Shown here piece after piece: positions 28,601 through 38,100 of a stretch of DNA of 64,000 nucleotides. The position numbers were made by a program, and so were the translations under genes. Positions within the stretch are counted from its first letter, which is position 1. The number at the start of each line of letters is the position of its first letter. The DNA lies in assembly GCF_000304315.1 (NCBI RefSeq), contig NC_018485.1, positions 590,501-654,500 of the forward strand, given 5' to 3'. The DNA comes from Methylocystis sp. SC2 (GTDB lineage: Bacteria > Pseudomonadota > Alphaproteobacteria > Rhizobiales > Beijerinckiaceae). The notes under the pieces are model-generated. The model was not told the origin of the DNA. It did not search any database and saw nothing but the letters and a program-made list of their open reading frames with translations.

Positions 28601-29074
28601 ATGCCGACCACGGTCGCCCGCGTCGCACAAAACACCGATGAAGACATCAATCGCGCCATCCGCAAGGAAACGCAGGCGCGGCTGTCTCACTTCGCCAAAC
28701 ACCCGGACAAGATCGACGAGCGCTTGGAGGAGCTCGACCGGGAGTGGGACATCGAGCGCGCGCTCGAGGCCAATGCATCTTCCATAGCGCTCGTCGGACT
28801 TGCGCTCGGCTTGACGTCGGATCGTCGCTGGCTGGCGCTGCCGGTTCTCGTCAGCGGCTTTCTGCTCCAGCACGCGCTGCAGGGCTGGTGCCCGCCACTG
28901 CCTCTCTTGCGTCGGTTGGGCCTGCGAACGGCGGAGGAGATCGGCCAGGAACGCAACGCGCTCAAGGCGCTGCGCGGCGATTTCGACAAGGTGAAAAAGG
29001 CCGGCAACAGGGTGCAGGAGGCGGCGCGCGCCGCCGGACTTGGCTGCGAGATGCAGGGACGCACCGTGCATTAA
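28601..29074 (+). CDS. DUF2892 (YgaP-like) membrane protein
   Basis: 157-residue protein with an N-terminal charged helical region, a two-helix membrane hairpin at about residues 60-90 (ASSIALVGLALGL, then LALPVLVSGFLLQHAL) and the CPPLPLLRRLGLRTAEEI ending typical of the DUF2892/YgaP transmembrane domain, then a C-terminal amphipathic helix. No rhodanese domain is present, unlike YgaP. A GGGGAGG site 6-8 bases upstream supports the ATG at 28601. Function unknown. Confidence 0.8.
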   Translation: MPTTVARVAQNTDEDINRAIRKETQARLSHFAKHPDKIDERLEELDREWDIERALEANASSIALVGLALGLTSDRRWLALPVLVSGFLLQHALQGWCPPLPLLRRLGLRTAEEIGQERNALKALRGDFDKVKKAGNRVQEAARAAGLGCEMQGRTVH

Positions 29075-29285
29075 AGCTAGCGTAACCGTCGGGAGATTGG
29101 CGAGGTTCCCAGCGCCGGCGAAACCGCCGGAACGCGAGCGGCGCGGCCGCGCATGTACCAAGAGATACAGACATTTTAACTTGCCGCGAAGATTGCGATG
29201 CTGTTAGCCTGACCGGCGACGCGCGAAAGTGTCGCTCGTCGGCATTGACCATATTCAGAATTTTTCAATTAGCGGGGGTTTCAGA

Positions 29286-29609
29286 ATGAAAAAGCCCGTC
29301 TCGATTTCCATGAGCAAGTTCACGGAGTCCGTTCAAGCCGCCGTAAAGGCCGCGACCGCAAAACATCCCAAATTCAAATTGGAAGTTCCAAGCGCCGTTT
29401 CGGTGTCATATCTGATTCGCGGCATTCCAGTTCCGGAGTCCGTCGCTTCGCAAGTCACGCTGAGCGAGACGCAGGCGCTCGCCAGCGACATCGCAAGCCA
29501 TCTGGGAGCATTCGCGGGCGAACAGGGCGGCGCGGTCTATTCGATTGGTCGCCACATCATTATCGGCATCCCCGTTCCTCCGGAAATTCTACAGTTCGAG
29601 CAAAAATAG
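29286..29609 (+). CDS. Hypothetical protein paired with Cys-rich protein
   Basis: 107-residue protein of unknown function without Cys. The ATG at 29286 has GGGGG 6-7 bases before it. Two similar hydrophobic segments, LIRGIPVPESV and IIIGIPVPPEIL, may reflect an internal duplication of a short beta/turn unit; the rest is helical and Ala-rich (SVQAAVKAATAKHP). The next gene follows after 14 bases, so the two form an operon. Confidence 0.6.
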   Translation: MKKPVSISMSKFTESVQAAVKAATAKHPKFKLEVPSAVSVSYLIRGIPVPESVASQVTLSETQALASDIASHLGAFAGEQGGAVYSIGRHIIIGIPVPPEILQFEQK

Positions 29610-29623
29610 CTGAGTCATAGGCC

Positions 29624-30055
29624 ATGTCGAAACTCTGTCCGAGCGCACAGCCGGGCATGGATCGAGCGATGGTCTTGGGCGTCGTTCAGCAGGACGGACC
29701 GAGTCCTGTCGTCCAATATTTGAACGAGCAGCTCCCTGCGACGCCCGAGATCCTCGCACTGTCCGCGCCCTTGAAGCCGACCGAAGTGTTTCGGCTCGCG
29801 GCGACCTGCGCTGAGCACAAATGTCCGCACTTCGACGGCGCGGATTGCCGATTGGCGACGCGCGTCGTGAAAATGCTGCCCACTGCAGTCGACAGTTTGC
29901 CGCCATGCGCGATCCGAAAGGAATGCCGCTGGCATGCTCAGGAGGGCGAGGCCGCTTGCAGACGCTGTCCGGAGATCACCACCGTGAGCTACGACTTGTC
30001 GCAACAGACACGGGACGTTTCGGGGCTGCCAGTCATGGAGGACCCCGTAGGATAG
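29624..30055 (+). CDS. Cys-rich protein of unknown function
   Basis: 143-residue cytoplasmic-looking protein with nine Cys. The core reads TCAEHKCPHFDGADCRLA, then LPPCAIRKECRWHAQEG and AACRRCPEI, a spacing suited to one or two metal or iron-sulfur sites. I recall similar uncharacterised proteins in actinobacteria and cyanobacteria with the same CPHF ... CRW ... CxxCP order, sometimes near peptide-modification genes; this is memory, not a search result. Encoded 14 bases after its partner gene. Convergent with rlmH. Confidence 0.65.
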   Translation: MSKLCPSAQPGMDRAMVLGVVQQDGPSPVVQYLNEQLPATPEILALSAPLKPTEVFRLAATCAEHKCPHFDGADCRLATRVVKMLPTAVDSLPPCAIRKECRWHAQEGEAACRRCPEITTVSYDLSQQTRDVSGLPVMEDPVG

Positions 30056-30071
30056 CCGCTTCGAGGCCGCC

Positions 30072-30551
30072 TCATCCCCGATGGTACGGATGGCCGGACA
30101 GGATCGTCATCGCCCGATAAATCTGCTCGGCCGCGAGAATGCGCGCCAGCTGATGCGGCAGCGTCATCGCGCCGAAGGAGAAGACGGCGGCCGCTCGGGC
30201 GCGCACGCTTTCGTCGAGGCCTTCGGCGCCGCCGATGGCGAACCATAGCGCCTTGCAGCCCCTGTCGCGCTCGGAGACGATGAATTGCGCGAAGGCTGCG
30301 CTGGTCTCCGCCCTGCCCCGTTCGTCGAACGCCGCAAGCCGCGCTTCGGCGGGCAGCGCCGCAAGCAGTTCCATCGCTTCGCGCGACGCCCGCTCGGCGC
30401 TGGCGGAGGCCCTGCTCTCGTCGATTTCCTTGAGTTCGAGACCTTCGAGGCCCAGCCGCCGCAGGGAGCGGACGCGTTCGGCGTAGCGCGCGAAAAGCTC
30501 TCTCTCGGGACCCGCCTTGAGGCGGCCGACGCAGATCAGTCCCAGTTTCAT
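30072..30551 (-). CDS. rlmH: 23S rRNA pseudouridine-1915 N3-methyltransferase
   Basis: SPOUT-fold methyltransferase that modifies helix 69 of 23S rRNA in the 70S ribosome. 159 residues, normal length. Typical features: [19 protein letters not shown] at the start, the knot region [17 protein letters not shown], and the C-terminal [21 protein letters not shown] ... HPYHRG. It is downstream of rsfS on the same strand, the usual neighbour. Confidence 0.97.
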   Translation of the reverse strand: MKLGLICVGRLKAGPERELFARYAERVRSLRRLGLEGLELKEIDESRASASAERASREAMELLAALPAEARLAAFDERGRAETSAAFAQFIVSERDRGCKALWFAIGGAEGLDESVRARAAAVFSFGAMTLPHQLARILAAEQIYRAMTILSGHPYHRG

Positions 30552-30617
30552 TCGACGCTAGGCGAGACGAGAAGCGAGACGGCCAAGCGATCCCAGGGGC
30601 GCTTGCGCCTGCTCTCG

Positions 30618-31046
30618 TCAGACCAGGCGAATCTCCAGCGGTCGGTCGCCGCCCCACATCTTTTCAAGATTGTAGAACTGGCGCACCTCAGGACGGAAGA
30701 TGTGGACGATGACGTCGCCGGCGTCGATCAGCACCCAGTCACACTGGGACAGGCCCTCGACGCGGGGCGCGATGACGCCCGCGGCCTTGAGGGCCTTGAT
30801 CGCCTTGTCGGCGATAGCGCCGACATGCACGGTCGAACGGCCCGTCGCGATGATCATGTCATCGGCGAGCGCCGTCTTTCCGCGCAGATCGATGGAGACG
30901 ATGTCCTCGGCCTTGGTTTCGTCCAGGCTGGCGAAAACCTTTTGCACGATTGAGCCGGTCAATTGGGCGCTTGCGCCAATTTCCGGTCGGAGCGGACCAG
31001 GAGCCGCACCCGGATGAACACCTGTCGACAGCGTTGCAACCCTCAT
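30618..31046 (-). CDS. rsfS: Ribosome silencing factor RsfS
   Basis: Binds ribosomal protein L14 and blocks subunit joining during starvation. The conserved core is present: DIVSIDLRGKTALADDMIIATG, STVHVGAIADKAIKALK and the C-terminal CDWVLIDAGDVIVHIFRPEVRQFYNLEKMW. The ATG at 31046 is used; a GTG at 31061 is in frame, and the N-terminal ~35 residues are poorly conserved, so a later start is possible. nadD, often next to rsfS, is not here. Confidence 0.95.
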   Translation of the reverse strand: MRVATLSTGVHPGAAPGPLRPEIGASAQLTGSIVQKVFASLDETKAEDIVSIDLRGKTALADDMIIATGRSTVHVGAIADKAIKALKAAGVIAPRVEGLSQCDWVLIDAGDVIVHIFRPEVRQFYNLEKMWGGDRPLEIRLV

Positions 31047-31148
31047 GCTTCGCGGCCCCACGCCCGTAAGAGAGCCGGCCGCCAGACAAGGATGGGGCGC
31101 TTATCGAAAAATTGCAATAGAAACTGAGGGGTTGTCGAGAGGGGCTAA

Positions 31149-31178
31149 GAAAAAAGCCCGGCTCGAGCGCCGGGCTTT
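31149..31178 (-). terminator. Rho-independent terminator upstream of rsfS
   Basis: Ten-base stem (31153-31162 with 31169-31178; core GCCCGGC/GCCGGGC) with a six-base loop, followed on the minus strand by TTTTTTC. It lies about 100 bases before the rsfS start and about 290 bases after the quinone oxidoreductase stop, so it ends that transcript or a short RNA between. Confidence 0.8.
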
Positions 31179-31240
31179 GGAAGGCGGTTCGGGCTAATCG
31201 AGAGGCGGGAGGAACCTCAAAGCCGGAACAAGGAAAGCAT
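31149..31240 (-). ncRNA. Candidate small RNA with CCUCCC loop
   Basis: Read on the minus strand, the stretch before the terminator forms a hairpin GAGG-TTCCTCCCG-CCTC (plus coordinates 31202-31218) whose loop exposes CCTCCC, complementary to a Shine-Dalgarno sequence. Several alphaproteobacterial small RNAs expose such anti-SD loops. Start unknown; no experimental support. It could equally be the 3' untranslated part of the upstream transcript. Confidence 0.3.
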
Positions 31241-31469
31241 AATCGATTTGCGCCAAAAGCGTAGGGCGAAATTGTCGCCTCGCCGGGCCGCGGCGCAAAA
31301 AACGGGGAAAAACTGCTGAACTCGCGCCCCGAGAGGCGCGCAGACGGCGCATGATTCGGCTAAGTTAACAAAGCCTTGCGAAGCGCATCCGTCGCCCTAG
31401 TGCTCAATTTGCAACACAAGTCAAGTTTGTCGTCGGAGCCCTGCTTGCGCCGGTCCCTTTAAGGCGAAA

Positions 31470-32444
31470 TCATGGAATTAGAACCATGGAGCCGCTGGTG
31501 GCGCGTGATTCGAGCGCCTCATGCACTTTGGCCGCGTCGGCCAGCGGGAACCGCGCCGGCTCGGCGAGGTCCACGTAACCGCGCTTCGCCGCTTGGACGA
31601 GATCGTCCATCATCTCCTCATAATCGCGGCGGCGCGCGATATGGGTGAAGAGCGAGGGCCGGGTCGCGTAAAGCGAACCTTTCAGCGCCAGAAGGCCGAG
31701 GTCGAAAGCCGCAATCGGACCGGAGGCCGAGCCGAAGCTCACGAACATGCCGAACGGCTTCAGGCAATCGAGCGAAGCCGGAAAAGTCGCGCGTCCGACG
31801 CCGTCATAGACGACGTCGCACAGCTTGCCTTTGGTCAAGTCGCGCACCCGCTCGACGAAGTTTTCCTCCCGATAGAGGATCGCGTGCTTGGCGCCCGCGG
31901 CTTCCGCGATCTTCGCCTTTTCAGGAGAGCCGACGGTGGCGATGACCTTCGCCCCGAGCGCGTTCGCCCATTGGCAGAGGATCTGCCCAACGCCGCCGGC
32001 GCCGGCGTGGACGAGAACGCGATGGCCTTTCTTCACCTTGAACGTCCGGCGCAGCAGATATTGCGCCGTCAGCCCTTTCAGCATCATCACCGCGCCTTGC
32101 TCATAGCTGAAGGATTTCGGCAGATGGACCACTGAGCCGGCGGCGATGTTGCGCGCCTCCGAATAGCCGCCAAGCGCGCCGACGTAAGCGACCCGATCCC
32201 CGACCTTGAAGTTCTTCACATTCTCGCCGACGGCGATCACCTCGCCGGCGCCTTCATGTCCGGGGATAAACGGATATTCCGCCGGGTAAGCGCCGGTACG
32301 GCGGTAGACGTCGATGAAATTGACGCCGATCGCGGCGTGGCGGATTTGCACGTCGTCGGCCGTCGGAGCCGGCAGATCGACGTCTTCCATGACGAGCGCA
32401 TCCGGCCCGCCGGGCTGATGCACGCGAATCGCCTTAACCATCAT
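31470..32444 (-). CDS. NADPH:quinone oxidoreductase (MDR family)
   Basis: 324-residue zinc-free medium-chain dehydrogenase of the QOR group. The N-terminal GroES-like domain carries the PGHEGAGEVIAVGENVKNFKVGDRVAY block; the Rossmann motif is VLVHAGAGGVGQILCQWA, and the end has the usual LADAAKVHEALESRATSGSMVL. It reduces quinones or enals with NADPH. Its start overlaps the end of the pcs gene by 11 bases, so the two are co-transcribed. Confidence 0.93.
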   Translation of the reverse strand: MMVKAIRVHQPGGPDALVMEDVDLPAPTADDVQIRHAAIGVNFIDVYRRTGAYPAEYPFIPGHEGAGEVIAVGENVKNFKVGDRVAYVGALGGYSEARNIAAGSVVHLPKSFSYEQGAVMMLKGLTAQYLLRRTFKVKKGHRVLVHAGAGGVGQILCQWANALGAKVIATVGSPEKAKIAEAAGAKHAILYREENFVERVRDLTKGKLCDVVYDGVGRATFPASLDCLKPFGMFVSFGSASGPIAAFDLGLLALKGSLYATRPSLFTHIARRRDYEEMMDDLVQAAKRGYVDLAEPARFPLADAAKVHEALESRATSGSMVLIP

Positions 32445-33147
32445 CTTCCCCTTTCGCGATCGCGCCGCCCTCGCGAAAAAGCGGCAAAGCCAGAAAATAG
32501 CACCCCGTCATGACTAGAGCCGCCTTTACCGTGAAGGAGGCCGCCGCAAGATTCTGTGCGAGCGCCGCGATGGCCGCCGCGCCCCAGACGCCGGTGACGA
32601 CGAGCGTTATCGGTCGTCGCCGCTGAACGCGCAGCGGATGGACAAAGGCCACCGGAACAAACATGAACGCCGCCGTCACGAGAACCAGCGTGAGACTCGC
32701 GGCGGCCGTCGGCCGCAGCACGAGAAGATAGAAGACCACGATGTTCCACAGCGACGGAAATCCGCGAAACCAATAGTCCGCCGTTTTCATACGCCGATCC
32801 GCGAAATAGAGCGCCGAACCGGCGCAGACCGCGGCGCAAACGGGCGCGGCGAGCGCCGGATCCAAGAGGCCCGAGCGCCACAGCGCCACAAGCGGCGTGA
32901 CGACATAATTGAGAAAGTCGACGACGAGGTCGAGCGCGACGCCGTCGATGAAGGGCGCCGTTTCCGTCACTCTGAAACGCCGCGCCAACGTTCCGTCGAC
33001 GGCGTCCACGACGAGCGCCGCGCCAAGCCAGGCGAACATCGCCGCAAAGCGGCCGTCCGCCGCGAGGAACAGCGCGATCAGGCCGAGCGCCGCGCCGCTC
33101 GCGGTGAACAGGTGGACGGAAAGGCCGATGAGGCGAGAAGACGTCAC
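32434..33147 (-). CDS. pcs: Phosphatidylcholine synthase
   Basis: CDP-alcohol phosphatidyltransferase that condenses CDP-diacylglycerol directly with choline. The catalytic motif is visible as VDAVDGTLARRF ... DGVALDLVVDF (DGxxAR followed by GxxxDxxxD), with about seven membrane helices over 237 residues. The FLNYVVTPLVALWRSG continuation is typical of Pcs rather than phosphatidylserine or PGP synthases. Choline must come from outside. First gene of a two-gene unit with the quinone oxidoreductase. Confidence 0.88.
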   Translation of the reverse strand: MTSSRLIGLSVHLFTASGAALGLIALFLAADGRFAAMFAWLGAALVVDAVDGTLARRFRVTETAPFIDGVALDLVVDFLNYVVTPLVALWRSGLLDPALAAPVCAAVCAGSALYFADRRMKTADYWFRGFPSLWNIVVFYLLVLRPTAAASLTLVLVTAAFMFVPVAFVHPLRVQRRRPITLVVTGVWGAAAIAALAQNLAAASFTVKAALVMTGCYFLALPLFREGGAIAKGEDDG

Positions 33148-33278
33148 GAGCGCGGCGACTGGAGAAGCGGGACGTCAGCCTAGCACCGCCTCACGCCGAG
33201 CCAAAGTCGTCCGCTCGCGCCGGTCCTGCTCGCGCTCTCAAGAGTCTCCCGCTATAACAGGCGCAGGAGACAGACGAG

Positions 33279-34556
33279 ATGACAGCGGCGCACGAAAACA
33301 TCAGATCCGACATTCTCGTCGCCGGCGCCGGCGCGACCGGCCTTGCAGCGGCGCTGGCCTTCGCGCGCGCGGGATTGAAGACGGCGCTCGCCGGGCGCAT
33401 TCCGCCGCCGCTGCCCGGACGCACCGTCGCCTTGTTCGAATCATCCGTCCGATTTCTCGATGCGCTCGGCGCGCTGGAGCGCGTCAGAGCGCGCGGCTGC
33501 GCCGTCGAAGCCATTCACATGATCGACGACACCGATCAGTTTCTGCCGGTGCCGGAACTCAATCTGCGGGCGCGCGAAATCGGACTGTCGGCGCTCGGCG
33601 TCAATGTGTCGAACGACGACCTCGTCGCCATTCTACTGGATCTTTGTCGCGGCCGCTCCGAAATCGCGTTCGTCGACGCCGACATCGCCGATTACGAATT
33701 CAACGGCGACGGCGCCGTCGCCATTCTCGCAGACGGACGCCGGCTCCAGGCGGACTTCATCGTTGCGGCGGACGGGCGCAACAGCCGCGCCCGCGCGGTC
33801 GCCGGCATCGACGTGAAGGAATGGACCTATCCGCAGATCGCGCTCACCATGATGCTGCGCCACGAGTTTCCGCACGAAAATGTCTCGACGGAATATCATA
33901 CGCGCTCGGGCCCTTTCACGCTGGTGCCCCTGCCCGCGCGAGAGGATGCGCCGAATCGTTCGAGCCTCGTCTGGCTGATGAGCGTCGCCGACGCGCGGCG
34001 GCGCCTCGCCAAGCCGCGGGAGGAGCTCGAATATGAAATCGAGGATTTCGCCAAGTCGGAACTCGGCGCGATGCGCATCGAAGGCGACATCGGGCAGTTC
34101 CGCATGGGCGGCATGCAGGTGTCGAAGCATGCGACAGGGCGCCTCGCGCTGGTCGGCGAGACCTGTCACATCTTTCCGCCGATCGGCGCGCAAGGACTGA
34201 ATTTAAGTCTGCGCGACGTCGCGGATCTCGAGGATTGTCTCGCCAGCGTCGATCTCAAGAATCCGCGCGAATTGTCGCGGGCGCTGGCGCGCTACGATCG
34301 CCATCGGCGCGCCGACATCGGCTTCAGAACGCATGGCGTCGATCTGCTCAACCGCTCGCTGATCATTCCCTATCTGCCGGTGGATTTGCTGCGCGGCGCA
34401 AGCTTCATCGCGATGGCGGCGCTCGGGCCGCTGCGGCGCGCTGTCATTCGCGAGGGCGTGCTGCCGCATCTCGTGCTGCCGCGTCTGATGCGCCGGCCAG
34501 CGCACAAGCAAAATATCGCCGGCGCTCCGCACGGACGCGCCGGCCTGCGATCTTAA
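33279..34556 (+). CDS. UbiH/COQ6-family FAD monooxygenase
   Basis: 425-residue flavoprotein hydroxylase. The FAD-binding ILVAGAGATGLAAALAFARAG begins at about residue 12, the middle motif DGRNSRAR follows near 166, and the second FAD motif ETCHIFPPIGAQGLNLSLRD near 290 matches ubiquinone hydroxylases. It probably hydroxylates a ring position in ubiquinone synthesis; which one (C5, C6 or C7) cannot be read from sequence. AGGAGA precedes the ATG. Confidence 0.88.
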   Translation: MTAAHENIRSDILVAGAGATGLAAALAFARAGLKTALAGRIPPPLPGRTVALFESSVRFLDALGALERVRARGCAVEAIHMIDDTDQFLPVPELNLRAREIGLSALGVNVSNDDLVAILLDLCRGRSEIAFVDADIADYEFNGDGAVAILADGRRLQADFIVAADGRNSRARAVAGIDVKEWTYPQIALTMMLRHEFPHENVSTEYHTRSGPFTLVPLPAREDAPNRSSLVWLMSVADARRRLAKPREELEYEIEDFAKSELGAMRIEGDIGQFRMGGMQVSKHATGRLALVGETCHIFPPIGAQGLNLSLRDVADLEDCLASVDLKNPRELSRALARYDRHRRADIGFRTHGVDLLNRSLIIPYLPVDLLRGASFIAMAALGPLRRAVIREGVLPHLVLPRLMRRPAHKQNIAGAPHGRAGLRS

Positions 34557-34589
34557 AGGCTGCGCTTGAGCGCCGCGTCTAACGCGGCG

Positions 34590-35096
34590 CTACTTGGCTG
34601 CGATCTCGATCTTCTTTTCTTCCTGCTTGGATTCCGGCGTTTTCGGCAGCTTGATTTTCAGCACGCCCTTTTCAAAGTCCGCAGTGATTTTATCCGCGTC
34701 GACTCCTTCGGGAAGCCTGAAGGCGCGCCGGAACGAACCGTATCGGCGCTCTGAGCAGTAATAGCCCTCCTTCTTTTCTTCCTTTTCTTCGCTCTTCTCG
34801 CCGGAAATCGACAAGACGCCGTTCGACAGCTTCACATCGACGCTCTTCTCATCGAGCCCCGGCAGTTCGGCGGTGATCTCGTATCCGCCGTCCTTCTCGA
34901 CGAAATCGACCGGCGGCGTCGCCGGCAGCTGCGACATCAGACGGTCGAACGGCTGGAAGTCGGCGAGGCTTCTACGCGACGGAAAGTCGTCAAAGAGCCG
35001 ATCGAACTGGCGCCGGAAGGATTCGAAAGGATGCCAGTCGAAAACGCTGGCCGGCGTGGACTCTCGTGACGCTGGCAGCTTGCTTTGTTCGCCCAT
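34590..35096 (-). CDS. Small heat shock protein, Hsp20 family
   Basis: 168-residue alpha-crystallin chaperone that holds unfolding proteins. The alpha-crystallin domain runs from about residue 58 to 160: VDFVEKDGGYEITAELPGLD, VLSISGEKSEEKEEKKEGYY, RRYGSFRRAFRLPEGVD and GVLKIKLPK. The very charged EEKEEKKE loop is typical of the bacterial class A proteins. AGAGGGAGA lies 5-6 bases before the ATG. No clear RpoH promoter was identified in the 95-base gap to putA. Confidence 0.95.
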   Translation of the reverse strand: MGEQSKLPASRESTPASVFDWHPFESFRRQFDRLFDDFPSRRSLADFQPFDRLMSQLPATPPVDFVEKDGGYEITAELPGLDEKSVDVKLSNGVLSISGEKSEEKEEKKEGYYCSERRYGSFRRAFRLPEGVDADKITADFEKGVLKIKLPKTPESKQEEKKIEIAAK

Positions 35097-35191
35097 GCTG
35101 ATCTCCCTCTTTTCGGACGATCGCCAAGCAACCGGAAATTCAGCAACGATGGCGCTGACGATCGATATGGAAACGTTAGTGAAGTGGAGCG

Positions 35192-38100
35192 TCAGAGGTG
35201 TGACTTCAACGGGCGCGTTTGCGCCAATTTGTCGCGATCAAGCTCGTCAGAGTCTCCGAGCGACAAGAGTCCTGCGTCGCCGCCCGAAGACGCGGTGTTG
35301 ATCGTCAGCGTCGTCTCATGAAGAAAGCGCAGGAGATAATCCGGCCCGCCCGCCTTTGGGCCGGTGCCGCTCAAGCCAAATCCGCCGAAAGGCTGACTGC
35401 CGACGACCGCGCCGATCATATTGCGGTTGACGTAAATATTGCCGGCGGACGCTTTGCGCGACAATGCGCGAATGCGCTGTTCGATGCGCGTATGCATCCC
35501 GAGCGTGAGGCCATATCCGCTGGCTTCGATGTCCGTGAGCAGTTGCGGCAGACGCTCGGACCGCCATGTCGCCACATGCAGGACGGGCCCAAAAATCTCT
35601 TCCTGCAAATCCTCGACGCGATCGAGTCTGACGATATGCGGGGCGACGAAAGTTCCCGTCGATGGCGCGACGCCGGCGTAAAGAAGTCGCCCGGCTGCGC
35701 GCTGACGTGAAAGATAGGCGTCGAGCTTGCCCTTCGCCTCTGCGTCAATCGCCGGTCCGACATGAGTCCCGATCTCGCGCGGATCGCCGACGCGCAATTC
35801 GCGCGCAGCGCCGATCAGCGTCTCGAGACAGGCGGGCGCGATCTCCTCTTGCAGGCACAACAGCCGCAAGGCTGAGCAGCGCTGTCCCGCCGATCGGAAG
35901 GCTGACGTCATGACGTCGTCGACGACCTGTTCGATCAGCGCCGTCGAATCGACGATCATCGCATTGATGCCGCCCGTTTCGGCGATGAGCGGCGCGATCG
36001 CGCCGTCCCGCTCCGCGAGCGTGCGATTGATCCGATGGGCGACGTCGACGGAGCCGGTGAAAACGACGCCGGCGGTCAGCGGATCGGCGACAAGCGCGGC
36101 GCCGATGGCGCCGTCGCCCGGGGCGAACTGCAGCGCATCTTTGGGAACGCCGGCCTCGCGTAAAACTTCGACCGCCATGGCGGCGACGAGCGGCGTCTGC
36201 TCGGCGGGCTTGGCGACGACCGCATTTCCGGCGACGAGCGCCGCAGCGACCTGGCCGATGAAAATCGCCAGCGGAAAATTCCACGGCGAGATGCAGACGA
36301 AGACGCCGCGTCCGTGGCGACGCAGGAAATTGGTTTCGCCCGTGGGGCCCGGCAGCGGCATGTCGGCGCAGAGAATTCGCGCCTGACCCGCGTAATAGCG
36401 GCAAAGATCGGCCGCCTCGCGCACTTCCGCGAGCGCATCGTCGAGAGTCTTGCCGCCTTCGCTTTGCAACAAGGAGATCAACGGCCCGCGCCGCGCCTCG
36501 ATGAGATCGGCCGCGCGTTCGATCATCCGCGCCCGCGCTTCGAATGGAGTCCTGGACCATTCTGGGAAAGCGCGCGCGGCCGTCGCGACCGCAGCATGCG
36601 CCGCGGCTTCATCGGCCTCGATCACTTCGCCGACGACGGCGCCGTCGATCGGCGACAGGACCGGGCGCGCCGGCGCGCGCATCGCGACGCTCGGGCGCGA
36701 GCAAGGCGGCGGAACCGGCGCGCGCGTCTCCTCAACCAGCGCCGCAAGCGCCGTCCGATCGCCAAACTCCACGCCTTTCGAATTGGCGCGTAGCGGCAGG
36801 TAAATCTCGCTTGGCGACGGGAGACGCGGGTGGCGCGCGCGATTGGGCGCGCCAAGCGCTTCATAGGGATCCGCGACAAGCGCGCTCTCCGGCGTCTCGG
36901 GATCGGCGGCGCGTGCGACGAAAGAGGAGTTGGCGCCGTTCTCGATCAAGCGCCGCACGAGATAGGCGAGAAGATCGCGGTGCGGACCGACCGGCGCATA
37001 GATTCGAACCGCGGCGTCGCTCATTTCCGCCAGTGATTCATAGAGCGACTCGCCCATGCCGTGCAGGCGCTGAAACTCGAAGTCGCGCCGCCCGGCCGCC
37101 ATCGTCAAAACTGCGGCGACGCTGCGCGCGTTATGCGTGGCGATTTGCGGGAAGAGACGCGGTTGATCGAAGAGCCGCGCCGCGCAGGCGTCGAAATTAA
37201 GATCGGTCATCGTCTTGCGGGTGAACACGGGATAGTCGGCGAGACCGCGCTCCTGGGCGCGTTTGATTTCGCTGTCCCAATAGGCGCCCTTGACGAGACG
37301 CACCATGAAGCGCCGATGGTTCGCTTCCGCGAGCGAGGCGACATAGTCGATCGCGGCCATCGCGCGCTTCAGATAGGCCTGCACCGCGAGTCCGAATCCG
37401 TCCCATCCGGAAAGAGACGGGTCGTCGACGACGCGCGCGATTACGTCCAGCGAAAGTTCGAGACGGTCCCCCTCCTCCGCATCGATGGTGAAAACGAGAT
37501 CGCGCTCTTTGGCGAGGCGCGCGAGGTCAAGCAAACGCGGCGGCAATTCCCGCAAGACGCGTTCGCGCGAAATCGCCTCATAGCGCGGATGCAGGGCCGA
37601 AAGTTTGATCGAAATTCCGGGGCGCGTCGGAAGGCGGGAGGTCCCGGCCGAGTCGCCGATGGCGCGAATGGCGTGGGCGTAGGCCGTAAAATAGCGCTCG
37701 GCGTCCTCCGCCGTCCGCGCGCCCTCGCCAAGCATGTCGTAAGAGAAGCGTTCGCGCCGTCCCTGCTCCCGTCTGATCGCCGCTTCGATGGTTTCGCCAA
37801 AGACGAAATGCGCGCCCATCAGCCGCATCGCCTGGCGCGCGGCGGCGCGCAGCGCCGGCAGGCCGAGACGCCGGGCGAGGTCGGCGACGACCCCGCGCGG
37901 CTCCCTGACGTCGACGATGCGCGCCGAAAGTCCCAGCGCGAAGGCGCAGGCTTGAACGAGCAGCGCGTCGCTCGATGTCTCGTGATGGGAGAAATCGCCT
38001 TCGGCGAGCTTGTCGGCGAGGAGTTGGTCGGCCGTGGCGTCATCGGGGACGCGCAACAGCGCCTCGGCGAGCGCCATTACAGCGAGACCCTCTCTCGATG

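Larger units (their letters stand above)
31062..31469. other. Intergenic region with candidate small RNA
   Basis: About 408 bases between two minus-strand genes. It contains the terminator and possible small RNA listed separately, and on the minus strand a TTGACT (31414-31419 region) that could be a -35 element. No protein-coding frame is convincing. Confidence 0.5.
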
